Positions 48,042 to 58,392 are shown, counted from the stretch's first letter. The stretch is DNA of 64,000 nt from an uncultured Paracoccaceae bacterium (GCA_947502145.1 CANMYO010000001.1:744001-808000); one strand, 5' to 3'. Notes: generated from the sequence alone by a model not told the origin. Translations and numbers: made by a program.

Positions 48042-49478
48042 TTAGGTGAAGTCAATGACGTTCAGATGATTTCGGAATGGGCGGCGCGCGAGAACCTCCA
48101 TCCCAGACCACGCAGCGAATTCCGCCAGCAGGTCGCTGTGGTCGCCGGGAAGGGCGACGAAATGATGTTCCAGCCCGTGCGCCATCACGGTTGCCAACAC
48201 GTCTTCAAGCGTTGCACTGTCACCGGCGATCCTGAATTTTTCCATCCAGCCGCGGCAGCCATCGAAACCGGAAGGATTCTGTTGGGCGACCTCGGTCTGC
48301 ATGTAAAAAAGCGCCGTTGCGTCTCGGGCCACACGAAAGACGGAATGCGGACCGGGACGGAAAATGAAATCGGCAACCCCGCCGATCGCCGGGCTGTCCG
48401 GGCTTTCGCGGCCAATCATCGGGTGATTGATCCATGTCGCGCCATCGTCATCTGCCATGTAAAGCGGGCCGCCGCCTCCGTGCCACATCTGCAATCGCCC
48501 GTTCGTCAGGTCCGGTTCCGTTATGTCCAATAGACACCCAAGGCGACCGGAAATCGCCCGCGCCAGAAGTTGCGTCACCGCACCCAGGACGTCTCCCTCG
48601 GAGGAACAGGGAATGCGGTCCACCTCTTCGATCCAGGAGAAAGCGCTTCCCGGGTGCATTCCCGGATTTTCCTGAAGGGCCGGCCAATCGCTTACGGCAA
48701 ATGCATCAAGACCTTCGCGCGACGCCAAGGCCCGCAGCCCAAGTGCACATCGTGCCGTCAATTGCATTTGATGTTCACTGACACCCTTTACCGCTGCGGC
48801 AGAGCACATTTTCTCCAACTCTTTCGCAACATGATCGCCGGGGAAGGATTCCATCAAATTGGTGAGCGCAGGCATGTCGTATTCGACAATTTCCAGGCCC
48901 AGTCGCGCCGAAAGCCCGTCGTTCGATACCGCCATATTGTAAAATGTCTGGGCTAGGCCCCCAACCAGGCCGATGCGGCTATTGCGGACCGACTTCAGCG
49001 CGGACAACGCTCGGATCGTCGTCGAGATCCTTGTCTGAAGAGCCGGATCCTCGGGCGCCCCGTAATACCATTGGATCGGATTCGCGCGCAGATCTCGGAC
49101 GCCGCGTGCGATCGACATGGTCATGTTCAGCGACACAAAATTGTTCAATTGCACGTCGCCGGTATGGGTCGGCTCTGGGATCGCCCAAACACCCAAAGGC
49201 AGATCGCCAGACGCGATTTCGCGCGCCACATCGCCCATAGTAAATCCGCCATGAACGAGCAAAATGAAGTCCACGGCCTCAACCTCGGCCAGCGCCATCA
49301 CCTCTTTTGCGGCCTTGGCGTCGGCGACTTCTCCGGGGAAGATGTTTAGGACACATCCGAGGTTATCCGCCAATTGGCGAAGGGCATTTTCGGCTCGGCT
49401 CCAGACGCAGTGCGGCCCCGGAAAGTAGCGACCCGTGAGGTTCGCCTGAACCACCAAAATGTCTATCTGGTCAGCCAT
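48042..49478 (-). CDS. L-fucose/L-arabinose isomerase superfamily-like protein
   Basis: FILLVHGGFTMGDVAREIA, AFAVSDWPALQ..., and PCSSEGDVLGAVTQLLARAISG resemble FucI/AraA-type domains; start refined to MADQIDIL. Confidence 0.7.
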   Translation of the reverse strand: MADQIDILVVQANLTGRYFPGPHCVWSRAENALRQLADNLGCVLNIFPGEVADAKAAKEVMALAEVEAVDFILLVHGGFTMGDVAREIASGDLPLGVWAIPEPTHTGDVQLNNFVSLNMTMSIARGVRDLRANPIQWYYGAPEDPALQTRISTTIRALSALKSVRNSRIGLVGGLAQTFYNMAVSNDGLSARLGLEIVEYDMPALTNLMESFPGDHVAKELEKMCSAAAVKGVSEHQMQLTARCALGLRALASREGLDAFAVSDWPALQENPGMHPGSAFSWIEEVDRIPCSSEGDVLGAVTQLLARAISGRLGCLLDITEPDLTNGRLQMWHGGGGPLYMADDDGATWINHPMIGRESPDSPAIGGVADFIFRPGPHSVFRVARDATALFYMQTEVAQQNPSGFDGCRGWMEKFRIAGDSATLEDVLATVMAHGLEHHFVALPGDHSDLLAEFAAWSGMEVLARRPFRNHLNVIDFT

Positions 49479-49590
49479 GGGCCGCTCCGGTGGTTTGGCG
49501 TGTCCAACGCGCCGCATAAGGCTTGGTTTTTTGGGCGAATTGCACAGTTTCGTTGACTTTTTGCCCGCAAATCCTCAATACCATTCCCAA

Positions 49591-50211
49591 ATGATGACTG
49601 CGCCAAACGCCAAATATTCCAAGGACACCAGCCGCGCTTCGATGGCGAAGCGCCGGATTATGGACAGCGCGACCGGGCTCTTTGCCGAGCGCGGCTATGG
49701 TAACGTTGGTATCAATGAAGTTGGGGTGACCGCGGGCTTCGGTAAAGGCGCGCTTTATTACCACATTCGATCCAAGGAAGACCTTCTCGTCTCGATTGTT
49801 TACGATCACATGGACCGGCTGACCGCAGAGACAAAATTGGCCGCCGGAAAATGCGTCAAAACGGCGGAGAAGATTTACGCAATGGCCGCGATATTCGTTG
49901 AGCACCTTCTTGAATACGCTGACGCGATGACGGTGAGTTATCGCGACATTCACGCGGTTGCGGCGCCGGAAAACATTCAAGTCGTCGATGATCTGCACAA
50001 CAACTACCGTCAGATTTGGACGGACGTATTTGAAAATGGTGCCCGGTCGGGCGAGCATCGACCAGTATCGGACCAGGAGATCGAGATTTTTCTTGCGATG
50101 ATGTTCTCGTCGGTGTTCTGGGTCGGCCCCGGCTCCGAAACCGATCCCGAGAAGCTGATCGCGACGTTTTCGCATAATGTGATCAGCGCGGTCCAAGCAC
50201 CGGTTGGCTAA
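49591..50211 (+). CDS. TetR family transcriptional regulator
   Basis: AKRRIMDSATGLFAERGYGNVGINEVGVTAGFGKGALYYHIRSKEDLLVSIV; start refined to 49591. Confidence 0.93.
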   Translation: MMTAPNAKYSKDTSRASMAKRRIMDSATGLFAERGYGNVGINEVGVTAGFGKGALYYHIRSKEDLLVSIVYDHMDRLTAETKLAAGKCVKTAEKIYAMAAIFVEHLLEYADAMTVSYRDIHAVAAPENIQVVDDLHNNYRQIWTDVFENGARSGEHRPVSDQEIEIFLAMMFSSVFWVGPGSETDPEKLIATFSHNVISAVQAPVG

Positions 50212-50259
50212 AGAACGCGTTGACACGGTATCATATCGCCAAACCACTTTCATCACGCG

Positions 50260-51759
50260 TTAAAGCGCCTTTCCATTTTCATCCAGACCCAGTTGCGCAC
50301 CCAATTCCCGCTTCAAAGGGATCTCGGCGTACCGCCAAAACAGCGTTTTTACCCAGGCCGCCGCATTTGGATCCGAGTCAGGGCCCGAGATTCGGAACAT
50401 CTCGCCGGTAATCGGGCATTTCGGCAGAATCGTCGCAAGCTCGGTATCGTCACCTGCATCGGGCATGGTGGTGGCCAGTCTGGCGAAACGGACCGCCATT
50501 TCGTGCTGTTCGCGATATCCCGTATGGTGCTCCTGTTCGATGCAATCTTGGACACCCTGACGAAGTTCTGCTTCGGTCGGCGCATCGATACGCCCGCTCC
50601 AGGAATAGGCGATCCAGCGCGCCTGTTGTTCGAGCACGACAGGATAGGGGCCAAGCTGCGCCCAGAGACCCATGAACGCCAATCCCGGCAAGTCGGGATG
50701 AAACGTGAACTGACAAAGGTCCAGGCTCTTCTGCGATACGTTTGTCGTAGCTGCGATTTCTTCCGAAAGAAATGGCAGATGCAGATCAAACCCTGTGCCA
50801 ATGATGATCGCGTCGACCTGAACCGTTGTGCCGTCTTCAAATGTGACCTGATCACCGGAGATGCTTTTTACCCAGGGGCGAACGGCGATACGGTCTTCGG
50901 CAACGAGGTTCAGGTAGTGCTGGCTCCCCGTGACCCCGGCCTTGGCCATGTCGTCATGTGGTGCCGGCGCATCGTAGCGCGCTGGATTGCCGCCCTTGAG
51001 TTCAAGGAATTCCTTTGTTCCGGCCAAGAGATCGTCGGTTTCGATATCGTCTAGGGCCTCTGCGCCTTCCAGAGTGAAGGCATAGAACTCCAGCGGCACC
51101 CCGGCGAACATTTTTGGCATCACATAACGTTGTCGCCGCTGGGACATATAGATTTGTCCACGCCCCATCATCGCCTGATCCGACGCAACCTCCATCGACG
51201 AGATTGAGCCGCCCAAAACGAGAATATTCATGTCCCGAAACTCGTAAGGGTCCTTGTAGCGATGGCTGTGAAGGACGCCTCCTTTGCCAGTGAACCCGTC
51301 CATTCCCGGAACTTTCGGGATTTCCGGCTTGATGAATCTGCCAGAGGCAACAATTGCGCGGTCAAAACTCTTTCGATGATCGCCCGCATTGTCGGTCCAG
51401 CTGACAGCATACCCATCGCCATCACGTTCAAGCTTGGTCACTTCAGCGCCAAGTTTGAAAAGGTCGTTCAATTCGTTGGCATCGACCATGTCCCGTATCA
51501 TGTCCAGCACTTCCCCGTTGCGCGGGAAGATATTCACGCCGGGACGGTATTGAACATCGGAGAGCTTCGTCGCGAAATTCGCCGTGTTGGTCCGCATCGT
51601 AGGCCAAACACCGGAATCCGGATTGGTAAGGTTCCACTGACCGCCAAACTCATCGTGGTTTTCGAATATCGTCGGGGCGAACCCTTCCGAGGCCAAGTAT
51701 CGCGCGGCTGAGATGCCTGCCACGCCACCGCCAATAATTGCGACTGTTTCTTTGCTCAC
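50260..51759 (-). CDS. Flavin-containing monooxygenase (FMO/BVMO-like)
   Basis: 499 aa; GGGVAGISAARYLASEGFAPTIFENHDEFGGQW, FTGKGGVLHSHRYKDP (FxGxxxHxxxY-type), VLGGSISSMEVA. Confidence 0.9.
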   Translation of the reverse strand: MSKETVAIIGGGVAGISAARYLASEGFAPTIFENHDEFGGQWNLTNPDSGVWPTMRTNTANFATKLSDVQYRPGVNIFPRNGEVLDMIRDMVDANELNDLFKLGAEVTKLERDGDGYAVSWTDNAGDHRKSFDRAIVASGRFIKPEIPKVPGMDGFTGKGGVLHSHRYKDPYEFRDMNILVLGGSISSMEVASDQAMMGRGQIYMSQRRQRYVMPKMFAGVPLEFYAFTLEGAEALDDIETDDLLAGTKEFLELKGGNPARYDAPAPHDDMAKAGVTGSQHYLNLVAEDRIAVRPWVKSISGDQVTFEDGTTVQVDAIIIGTGFDLHLPFLSEEIAATTNVSQKSLDLCQFTFHPDLPGLAFMGLWAQLGPYPVVLEQQARWIAYSWSGRIDAPTEAELRQGVQDCIEQEHHTGYREQHEMAVRFARLATTMPDAGDDTELATILPKCPITGEMFRISGPDSDPNAAAWVKTLFWRYAEIPLKRELGAQLGLDENGKAL

Positions 51760-51785
51760 AGGGATCGCCCCCTTTCTTCTTCCAG

Positions 51786-53021
51786 TTAACCTTCGACGTT
51801 TCGGGACGCCGGGGATGCGGTGCGCATATCCAGAAATCTTGCCAGGTGGCCAAAGATCCGCGCGGCAAAATCCGGGTCATTAATGTTCTTGGGCGTGGTT
51901 TCGATTTTGATCGCGCTTGACGCGGTCTCGGACAAGCCCGCGTGAAATGCCTTCACTGCTTTGGGGTCGTAGAAAACCTCGCCCTTGCGATCCATCATCG
52001 AGGTTCCCCCCAGCGGAACACAGACAATGGTCTCGGCTTCGGGCTCGCCAAGCCGCTCGCCCAGCACCTTGCCTATTTTGTGGCATTCGTCAGGGGTAGT
52101 GCGCACCAATGTAACCAAATCATTATGCGCATGGACGACATGATCCTTGAATTTCTTTGGAACTCCGCCCGGTCCAAAGGCAACCATGTCAATTGCGCCT
52201 GGAGCGATGACCTGAGGCAATCCCGCCTTGGCGGCAGAAGACAAGCGATCCGGCCCGGCGGGAAATGCGCCGCCCAGCACCTCGTTGCCAAGCTCGGCCA
52301 GTGTCAGGTCTGCAACGGCATCAATCAGCCACTGTCTTGCGAACCGCTCAATCGTGATTCCGCCGGTTCCGTTGGCGTGAAAAACCAAAGGATCCACGCC
52401 CAGCAGTCTCAGGTGCTTTTCAACATGCTGAACGCAAGGGGTCGTAACGCCATACATGCTTAACGCGACGCGCCGTTCATCGCCGACCACGGTAAGTGGG
52501 CCATTTGACTTGATAACAACCGCAGTGCTCGCAAGGCGTTTTATCATCGCGCGCAGAATGGTATTGTCGCCATCAACATCGACAACAGGGTACATCAAAA
52601 CCGTATCGGCCCCATCTACCAATGCGCGGGTTTCGCCGGACACGAAAGTTGCCATCAGTATTTTCGGAATACCCATGGGAACTTCGGGGACAAGATGGGT
52701 GAAAACGGTTGCTGCGTTGGAGCCGCCCATAAGGACCAGAACACCAACTTCGCCTTTCGAGACCAGTTCACCCAGAATCTTTGCCGCGCCCTGCGCCATG
52801 ACGTGCACAGCCTCTGCGCGGCCACGCGGGCCGAGCGACGCGTGTTTTTCGCCAGCATATTCCGCAACCGCCTCGGCAGAGTAACTAGGTGATGCCTGCG
52901 ACGGAAAGACGCTGACATCGATCGTTATTGGGTCCTCGCCCTGCGCCACCAGCTCTTTTTCAAGGGTCTTGAGTGGCTTTAGCTTGGTGTCAAATGTCCC
53001 AACAACGACGACTCTGGTCAT
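51786..53021 (-). CDS. Tm-1-like ATP-binding domain-containing protein (UPF0261)
   Basis: 411 aa; VVVVGTFDTKLKPLKTLEKEL, VLVLMGGSNAATVFTHLVPEVPMGIPKILMATFVSG, HANGTGGITIERFARQWLIDAVADLTLAELGNEVLGG. Confidence 0.9.
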   Translation of the reverse strand: MTRVVVVGTFDTKLKPLKTLEKELVAQGEDPITIDVSVFPSQASPSYSAEAVAEYAGEKHASLGPRGRAEAVHVMAQGAAKILGELVSKGEVGVLVLMGGSNAATVFTHLVPEVPMGIPKILMATFVSGETRALVDGADTVLMYPVVDVDGDNTILRAMIKRLASTAVVIKSNGPLTVVGDERRVALSMYGVTTPCVQHVEKHLRLLGVDPLVFHANGTGGITIERFARQWLIDAVADLTLAELGNEVLGGAFPAGPDRLSSAAKAGLPQVIAPGAIDMVAFGPGGVPKKFKDHVVHAHNDLVTLVRTTPDECHKIGKVLGERLGEPEAETIVCVPLGGTSMMDRKGEVFYDPKAVKAFHAGLSETASSAIKIETTPKNINDPDFAARIFGHLARFLDMRTASPASRNVEG

Positions 53022-53860
53022 CTTTCGGTTCCCAATTCCATCTCTTTAAAATCGCGGACCGTATTCTCGATTGCAGTCTCGACGGGCAATCGTTCCATCG
53101 TAGACGCACCGACAAAGCCCTCGATTTCGGCGTCGCGTACAAGAACCTGTGCTTGTTCAGCGTTCTCCACCGGACCGCCATGTCCAAGAATAATCACATC
53201 CGGACGCTCTGCCCGACATGCTTCGGCAATGCCCTTTGTCAATTCAACACAATGGTCCACGCTTTTCACATAGGTTCCGGTGGCCCCGATGGTTCCGCCG
53301 GTCGTCAGCCCCATATGGGCGACCACGACATCCACACCAGAACGAACCATGGCCACAGCTTCATCGGGATTGAAACAGTATGACAAGGTGAACAGGTTCT
53401 GCTGATGCGCCTCGGCAATCATCGACACCTCCTGGTCATAGCCAAATCCGGTTTCTTCAAGGCTCCGGCGCCAGGCACCATCAATGATTCCGTGCGACGG
53501 AAAGTTAATGACGCCTGAGAACCCGACCCGCGGCAAATCAGCCAGAAAGCGGGACATCACGCGGGTAGGATCGGTCCCGTTCACACCCGCAATGACGGGT
53601 GTGTCCTTGACCACCGGCAACACGTCACGTTCGCCCATTTCCAGGACGATGGCATTGGCGTCACCAATTGCCAGCAATCCGGCATTTGAGCCAAAACCGT
53701 TCATCCGATACCGGCCCGAATTGTATACTAGGATAAGATCGGCGCCGCCGCGCTCGGCAAATTTTGCCGAGATCCCGGTACCTGCGCCAGCGCCAATAAC
53801 CGGCCGGCCTGTCGCAATCACCGATCGAAGCCGACGAAGCGTTTCCTGTCGATCAAACAT
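53018..53860 (-). CDS. Phosphoenolpyruvate hydrolase-like TIM-barrel protein
   Basis: 280 aa; GAGAGTGISAKFAERGGADLILVYNSGRYRMNG...VVAHMGLTTGGTIGATGTYVKSVDHCVEL...VIILGHGGPVENAEQAQ; ATGA overlap with the Tm-1-like gene. Confidence 0.88.
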   Translation of the reverse strand: MFDRQETLRRLRSVIATGRPVIGAGAGTGISAKFAERGGADLILVYNSGRYRMNGFGSNAGLLAIGDANAIVLEMGERDVLPVVKDTPVIAGVNGTDPTRVMSRFLADLPRVGFSGVINFPSHGIIDGAWRRSLEETGFGYDQEVSMIAEAHQQNLFTLSYCFNPDEAVAMVRSGVDVVVAHMGLTTGGTIGATGTYVKSVDHCVELTKGIAEACRAERPDVIILGHGGPVENAEQAQVLVRDAEIEGFVGASTMERLPVETAIENTVRDFKEMELGTER

Positions 53861-53878
53861 CCAATTTCCCCGTTTACC

Positions 53879-54676
53879 TTAGTCCACCATGATCATCCCG
53901 CCGTTCACATGGATCGTTTGTCCTGTGATGTAGGCGGATGATTCAGAAGCCAGGAAGATCGATGTACCGACAAGGTCTTCGGCAACCGTCATGCGGCCAA
54001 TTGGGATATAGCGTTCATATTCCATCAGGAATTCACGGTGATGGGCATGCATGGGCGTGTCGACTCCGCCCGGCGCAATCGCGTTAATCCGAACGAAATG
54101 CTCAGCCATGAACTGCGCTGCGCCGCGGGTGTAGGATTGCAGCGCCGCCTTCGCCGCGCAGTAATCCACGCCACCGCCCGATTGGTTGAACACCGATGCC
54201 CGCGAAGACCAGGACGAACCGGTATTGATAACTGATCCGCTTTTCTGCTTTTCCATGATCGGTAAAACCGCGCGCATGATCTGTATCGGCGCCTTGAGAT
54301 TGATCTTGATCATCAGATCGAATTCTTCGTCGGTGATCGTGCGCGGATCTGTGTAGGACATGATGCCGGCATTGTTCATCAGGCAATCAACCCGGCCACC
54401 AAGATCCATACACGCATCGACAATCTTCTGCGCGGCATCGTCTGCAGAGACATCCGTTGCGACCGTCGCACAATCCGGCCCTAGATCGTCCAGACCCTTT
54501 TTGGTCTCAGCCAGCAAGTCAGCGTTCAAATCTACGGCGACCACCTTTGCGCCTGCGCTCGCGAACCCTTCGGCAAGCGTGCGCCCGATCCCCTGCCCCG
54601 CGCCTGTTATGGCCACAACTTTGTCGGTGACATCAAAAAGGTTCCCGCGAATATTCGGTACCGGCAATCTGGACAT
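53879..54676 (-). CDS. Short-chain dehydrogenase/reductase
   Basis: 265 aa; VVAITGAGQGIGRTLAEGFASAGAKVVAVDLN, CLMNNAGIM, GGVDYCAAKAALQSYTRGAA. Confidence 0.95.
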   Translation of the reverse strand: MSRLPVPNIRGNLFDVTDKVVAITGAGQGIGRTLAEGFASAGAKVVAVDLNADLLAETKKGLDDLGPDCATVATDVSADDAAQKIVDACMDLGGRVDCLMNNAGIMSYTDPRTITDEEFDLMIKINLKAPIQIMRAVLPIMEKQKSGSVINTGSSWSSRASVFNQSGGGVDYCAAKAALQSYTRGAAQFMAEHFVRINAIAPGGVDTPMHAHHREFLMEYERYIPIGRMTVAEDLVGTSIFLASESSAYITGQTIHVNGGMIMVD

Positions 54677-54696
54677 TTATTTCTCCCTTTTTTCGA

Positions 54697-55731
54697 TTAA
54701 CGCCGCGAGGGGCCAAGTGTGTATGACATCAGAAGCGCAACCACGAGCAGGACACCCTGCACGAAACTTTGCGCGTAATATGGAAAATTGAACATGGTCA
54801 GCCCATTGATAAGCGCAGCCACAAAAACCGCACCGATCAAAGTTCCGAATGCATTGGGCTTGTTGGCACCCAGCACGGCATAGCCGACCAGCGCGGCTGA
54901 GACGGCCTGCAACAGGAAAGGATCACCAACATTGACATCCCCGCGGTTGGAGCGCGCCGCCAGCATCATACCGGCGATGGAGGCGAGACCGCCCGAAATC
55001 AGGTAGGCGGCGATGCGATACCGCGCGACCCGGATGCCCGCAGCGGCAGCCGCCACCGGGTTGCCTCCAACGGCATAAAAGGCCCGGCCCCAGCGGGTGA
55101 AGTTCAAAAGCACCGTGACCAAAATGAAGACGGTCGCGGCAATGACAACGGAAGCCGGAACCGAGAATACGTCACCCGATCCGATCCATTTGAACAAAGG
55201 CGTGAACTCGCCCTGTGTTCGTTCGCCATTGATGACCATGCCTTTGGCAACGGATTGTCCGCCAACACCCATAAGGGTAAGGCCGTTGATCAGGAACAGC
55301 GACGACAGCGTTGCCACAAGATCAGGAATGCGTGCGTAAACGATTAGGATGCTGTTCAACACACCGACAGCAAGCCCGGCACACATACCGATCAAAATGG
55401 CAACTGTTCCACTGAACTCACCAACAACCATTGCGGCAGCAGCAGCCATGATAGACAGGCTCATCGCGGCTCCAACCGACAAATCAAATCCACCGACGGT
55501 CATCGACACGGTGCAACCGAGACCCACCACCGCTACGATTGAGGCGGCCTGAAGAATGAACATCGCGTTAATGAAGGTGCCAAAGAAGGGCTGCGTCACC
55601 GTAAAGTAAACGATCATCAAGCCCAAAACAGCCAAGAGCCCATACCGGTAGACGAATTGTTTGGTTGCTTCGATGCCGCTGCGCTTGGGGGCTTTCAGTG
55701 CAGTTGTTCCCATTAGTGTTTCTTCTTTCAC
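54697..55731 (-). CDS. Sugar-type ABC transporter permease (RbsC-like)
   Basis: 344 aa; GGFDLSVGAAMSLSIMAAA, PDLVATLSSLFLINGLTLMGVGGQ, GYAVLGANKPNAFGTLIGAVFVAALINGLTMF. Confidence 0.94.
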   Translation of the reverse strand: MKEETLMGTTALKAPKRSGIEATKQFVYRYGLLAVLGLMIVYFTVTQPFFGTFINAMFILQAASIVAVVGLGCTVSMTVGGFDLSVGAAMSLSIMAAAAAMVVGEFSGTVAILIGMCAGLAVGVLNSILIVYARIPDLVATLSSLFLINGLTLMGVGGQSVAKGMVINGERTQGEFTPLFKWIGSGDVFSVPASVVIAATVFILVTVLLNFTRWGRAFYAVGGNPVAAAAAGIRVARYRIAAYLISGGLASIAGMMLAARSNRGDVNVGDPFLLQAVSAALVGYAVLGANKPNAFGTLIGAVFVAALINGLTMFNFPYYAQSFVQGVLLVVALLMSYTLGPSRR

Positions 55732-55737
55732 GACTAT

Positions 55738-57312
55738 TTAGGCCACATTGCGGGTGGTCTGCGCTTCGCGCCCCTGCCCCATGATTTGTGCCAATGTTTC
55801 GGCGGTCAGATTGGCCGAATTGTCCTCGTGGACTATGTCCGCCTCAACCATGATCAACGCGCGATCCGCGACCTCGATCACTTCTTCGGGGTCCGAGCTG
55901 CACACAATTACCGGGTATTTTTCCGAATACTGTCGAAGCGCACTTGAAATCAGGCCGCGCGCCCCGATGTCGATCCCACGGAAGGGCTCGTCCAGCACCA
56001 GCAGTTTCCATCCCCGGCTAAGCCACCGGCCCACCAGAAGCTTCTGCTGGTTCCCCCCCGACAGTTCCTCGATCTCGGCCAATGGACCGGGCGCCTTAAC
56101 CTGAAAATCGCGAATAACGTCTTCGGTGAAGGCGATTTCGCGGCGTCGCAACATGAAACCGCTGCGGCTGAAATCCTCTGCAAGACCAATTGTGCTGTGC
56201 TTCCAGAGTGGCTCGTTGGGGAACATGGACTGAAGCGCCCTCTGTTCCGGCACCATGACCACGCCTTTTTTCATCGCGTCGGAAACGTCCTTCGGGTTGT
56301 ATTCCTCGCCCTCGATGGACAATGTCCCGGACAGCAGCGGCCGATGCCCGCAAATCTGCTCCAGCAACTCGGTCTTTCCGGCCCCGATCAGGCCCGTCAG
56401 ACCAAGGATTTCGCCACGCCGGATCTCAACCGAAACCGGCGGGCTTTCCGGAAACGCGCGAAGCCCCTTTGCCTCGATCACCACTTCCTTGCCTGGTCGT
56501 GCCTCGTGTTTTGACGCAAGAACCAATTCGCCGAGGATTGATCCGGCAATTGCGGTCGAATCAAGAGGCTTTTCATGTTCGGACACGATCATGCCATCGC
56601 GCAGAACCACAGCGCGGTCACAAAGCCGTTCGACCTCGCTCATGCTGTGCGAAATAAACAGGATCGTAATCCCGCGACGCTGGAATTCTTCCACCGCCAG
56701 AAACAGTTTTTCGGCCTCACGCTTGGAAAGCGTGGATGTTGGTTCATCAAGGATCAAAAGCTTGGGATTCTTGGAAATCTCTCTTGCAATAGCAACCTCT
56801 TGGCGACCACTTGCCGGCAAGTCCTGGATCAGCGAGTTCAGCGGCAGGTCCAGGTCCAGTTTTTCCTGCACCTCGCGGGCGCGTTCAACAATTGTTCGGT
56901 TTCTAATGAAGAACGAGCTCTGGCTTGTCGCAATTTCGTCCAGCAAGAGGTTTTCGGCGACGGTCATTCCGAAGACGACGCCGTCGTCGATATTTTGATG
57001 GACCGTTGCAATCCCCGCATTTCGGGCATCAACGGGGAACCGGAAATCTTTCTCCTCGCCTTCGATGATAATACGGCCGGAGGTCGGCGGATGGATGCCG
57101 GACAACGTCTTGATTAAAGTGGATTTTCCGGCGCCGTTTGCGCCCAGAAGCCCAACTGTTTCACCGGGCCGGATTTCGAAAGAAACGCCCCGCAAAGCCC
57201 GCGTTGCGCCAAATGTCTTGGTAATCTCTTCGAATGCAACGAAGGCAGACGAAGCCGGACTGGCCGGCGCTGTATTCGCGCCGACCGTCATATTTTCAGT
57301 AACAGGTGTCAC
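55738..57312 (-). CDS. Sugar-type ABC transporter ATP-binding protein with two NBDs (RbsA-like)
   Basis: 524 aa; GLLGANGAGKSTLIKTLSGIHPPTSG, second NBD GLTGLIGAGKTELLEQICGH, LSGGNQQKLLVGRWLSRGWKLLVLDEPFRGIDIGA. Confidence 0.95.
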   Translation of the reverse strand: MTPVTENMTVGANTAPASPASSAFVAFEEITKTFGATRALRGVSFEIRPGETVGLLGANGAGKSTLIKTLSGIHPPTSGRIIIEGEEKDFRFPVDARNAGIATVHQNIDDGVVFGMTVAENLLLDEIATSQSSFFIRNRTIVERAREVQEKLDLDLPLNSLIQDLPASGRQEVAIAREISKNPKLLILDEPTSTLSKREAEKLFLAVEEFQRRGITILFISHSMSEVERLCDRAVVLRDGMIVSEHEKPLDSTAIAGSILGELVLASKHEARPGKEVVIEAKGLRAFPESPPVSVEIRRGEILGLTGLIGAGKTELLEQICGHRPLLSGTLSIEGEEYNPKDVSDAMKKGVVMVPEQRALQSMFPNEPLWKHSTIGLAEDFSRSGFMLRRREIAFTEDVIRDFQVKAPGPLAEIEELSGGNQQKLLVGRWLSRGWKLLVLDEPFRGIDIGARGLISSALRQYSEKYPVIVCSSDPEEVIEVADRALIMVEADIVHEDNSANLTAETLAQIMGQGREAQTTRNVA

Positions 57313-57315
57313 AGC

Positions 57316-58392
57316 TCAGTTCATCCATGGAGCCAGAGCAAGACCCGGGGTTGAGAGACCCGGGAAGGCTTCACCCAACTGGTCAACATTTGTAACGCCG
57401 TTTGAAATGAGATCATCTCGGGTGATGACCAGCGGCGGAATTTCAAGGTTGTTACCCTCATATGCATCCGTCGCTTCGCCAGCGGCCACGCGCAGAGAGA
57501 TTCGGCCAAAATTTTTCATATCCGTCGTAGCAGTTGCGACCCACGGGCTTTTATCGGCGATCATCACCGAAATATCGGCGGTGGAGATATCCATTCCGTA
57601 GGCTTTGACCTTGTCTTCCAGACCAAGCTCCTGAATGGCCAGCGTCGCGCCTTTTGTGAACTCGTCGTAAGGTGCGACAATGGCAACCGTATCGGGATTC
57701 GCCTGAAGCGCCGCGATAGCTTGGTTGGCTGTCTCCGCAGCCGTGTTCGCGTTCACCACGCCAATTTGGGCGACTTCGTTGATGCCCGGATTCGCATCTT
57801 TCCACTTCCGCCAGATTTCATCGCGAAGGTCGAGCGGGCGATAACCGGCGACGTAGACATAAATCATGTCGCCAGCAACGGCTCCACCCATGTCACTCTG
57901 CATCTGCTGCATGATACCTTCCATCATCAAGTGCTCTGACTGGTTGACCAGGGTCACGCTGTCAGAGGCCTCGATCGAGGCGTTGGACGCGACGACCGGG
58001 ATCCCGGCTGCGCTTGCGGCTTCCAGACCTGCCTGAAGGCTGTCGCCAAACCCCCACCCAATGACAATTGCGTCCGGGCCCTCGGCAACAGCCTGCTGAA
58101 GTTGCAATGCCTGCTTGGCGTTGTCCCCGTCGGCGTTGAAGATCGACAGTTCGACTCCAAGCTTTTCTGCCTCTTCTTGAACACCGGTGATCCAGGCCTG
58201 ATAGACATCGCCCACGTTCAATTGACGAACGACCGCGATTTTGAAGCCTCCGTCAGAAACAGAAGCCGGGACTTCACTTGGTGCGCTTGCCGAAACGGTC
58301 AGTGGAATCTGATCCGCCCAGGCGGCCGAAGCCATCAATGCACCGACAAGCGGCGCTAGGGCTACATTTTTGATTTTTTCTTGAATAGACAA
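57316..58392 (-). CDS. Sugar-type ABC substrate-binding protein (RbsB/TorT-like)
   Basis: 358 aa; signal peptide then FKIAVVRQLNVGDVYQAWITGVQEEAEKLGVELSIFNADGDNAKQALQLQQAVAEGPDAIVIGW. Confidence 0.9.
   Translation of the reverse strand: MSIQEKIKNVALAPLVGALMASAAWADQIPLTVSASAPSEVPASVSDGGFKIAVVRQLNVGDVYQAWITGVQEEAEKLGVELSIFNADGDNAKQALQLQQAVAEGPDAIVIGWGFGDSLQAGLEAASAAGIPVVASNASIEASDSVTLVNQSEHLMMEGIMQQMQSDMGGAVAGDMIYVYVAGYRPLDLRDEIWRKWKDANPGINEVAQIGVVNANTAAETANQAIAALQANPDTVAIVAPYDEFTKGATLAIQELGLEDKVKAYGMDISTADISVMIADKSPWVATATTDMKNFGRISLRVAAGEATDAYEGNNLEIPPLVITRDDLISNGVTNVDQLGEAFPGLSTPGLALAPWMN

Noticed and set aside
50293-51054. 253-aa plus-strand ORF
   Set aside because: Antisense to the FMO gene, no motif.
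50260-51759. Calling the FMO a trimethylamine monooxygenase
   Set aside because: FMO motifs are present, but nothing in the sequence or neighbourhood specifically supports TMA as substrate.
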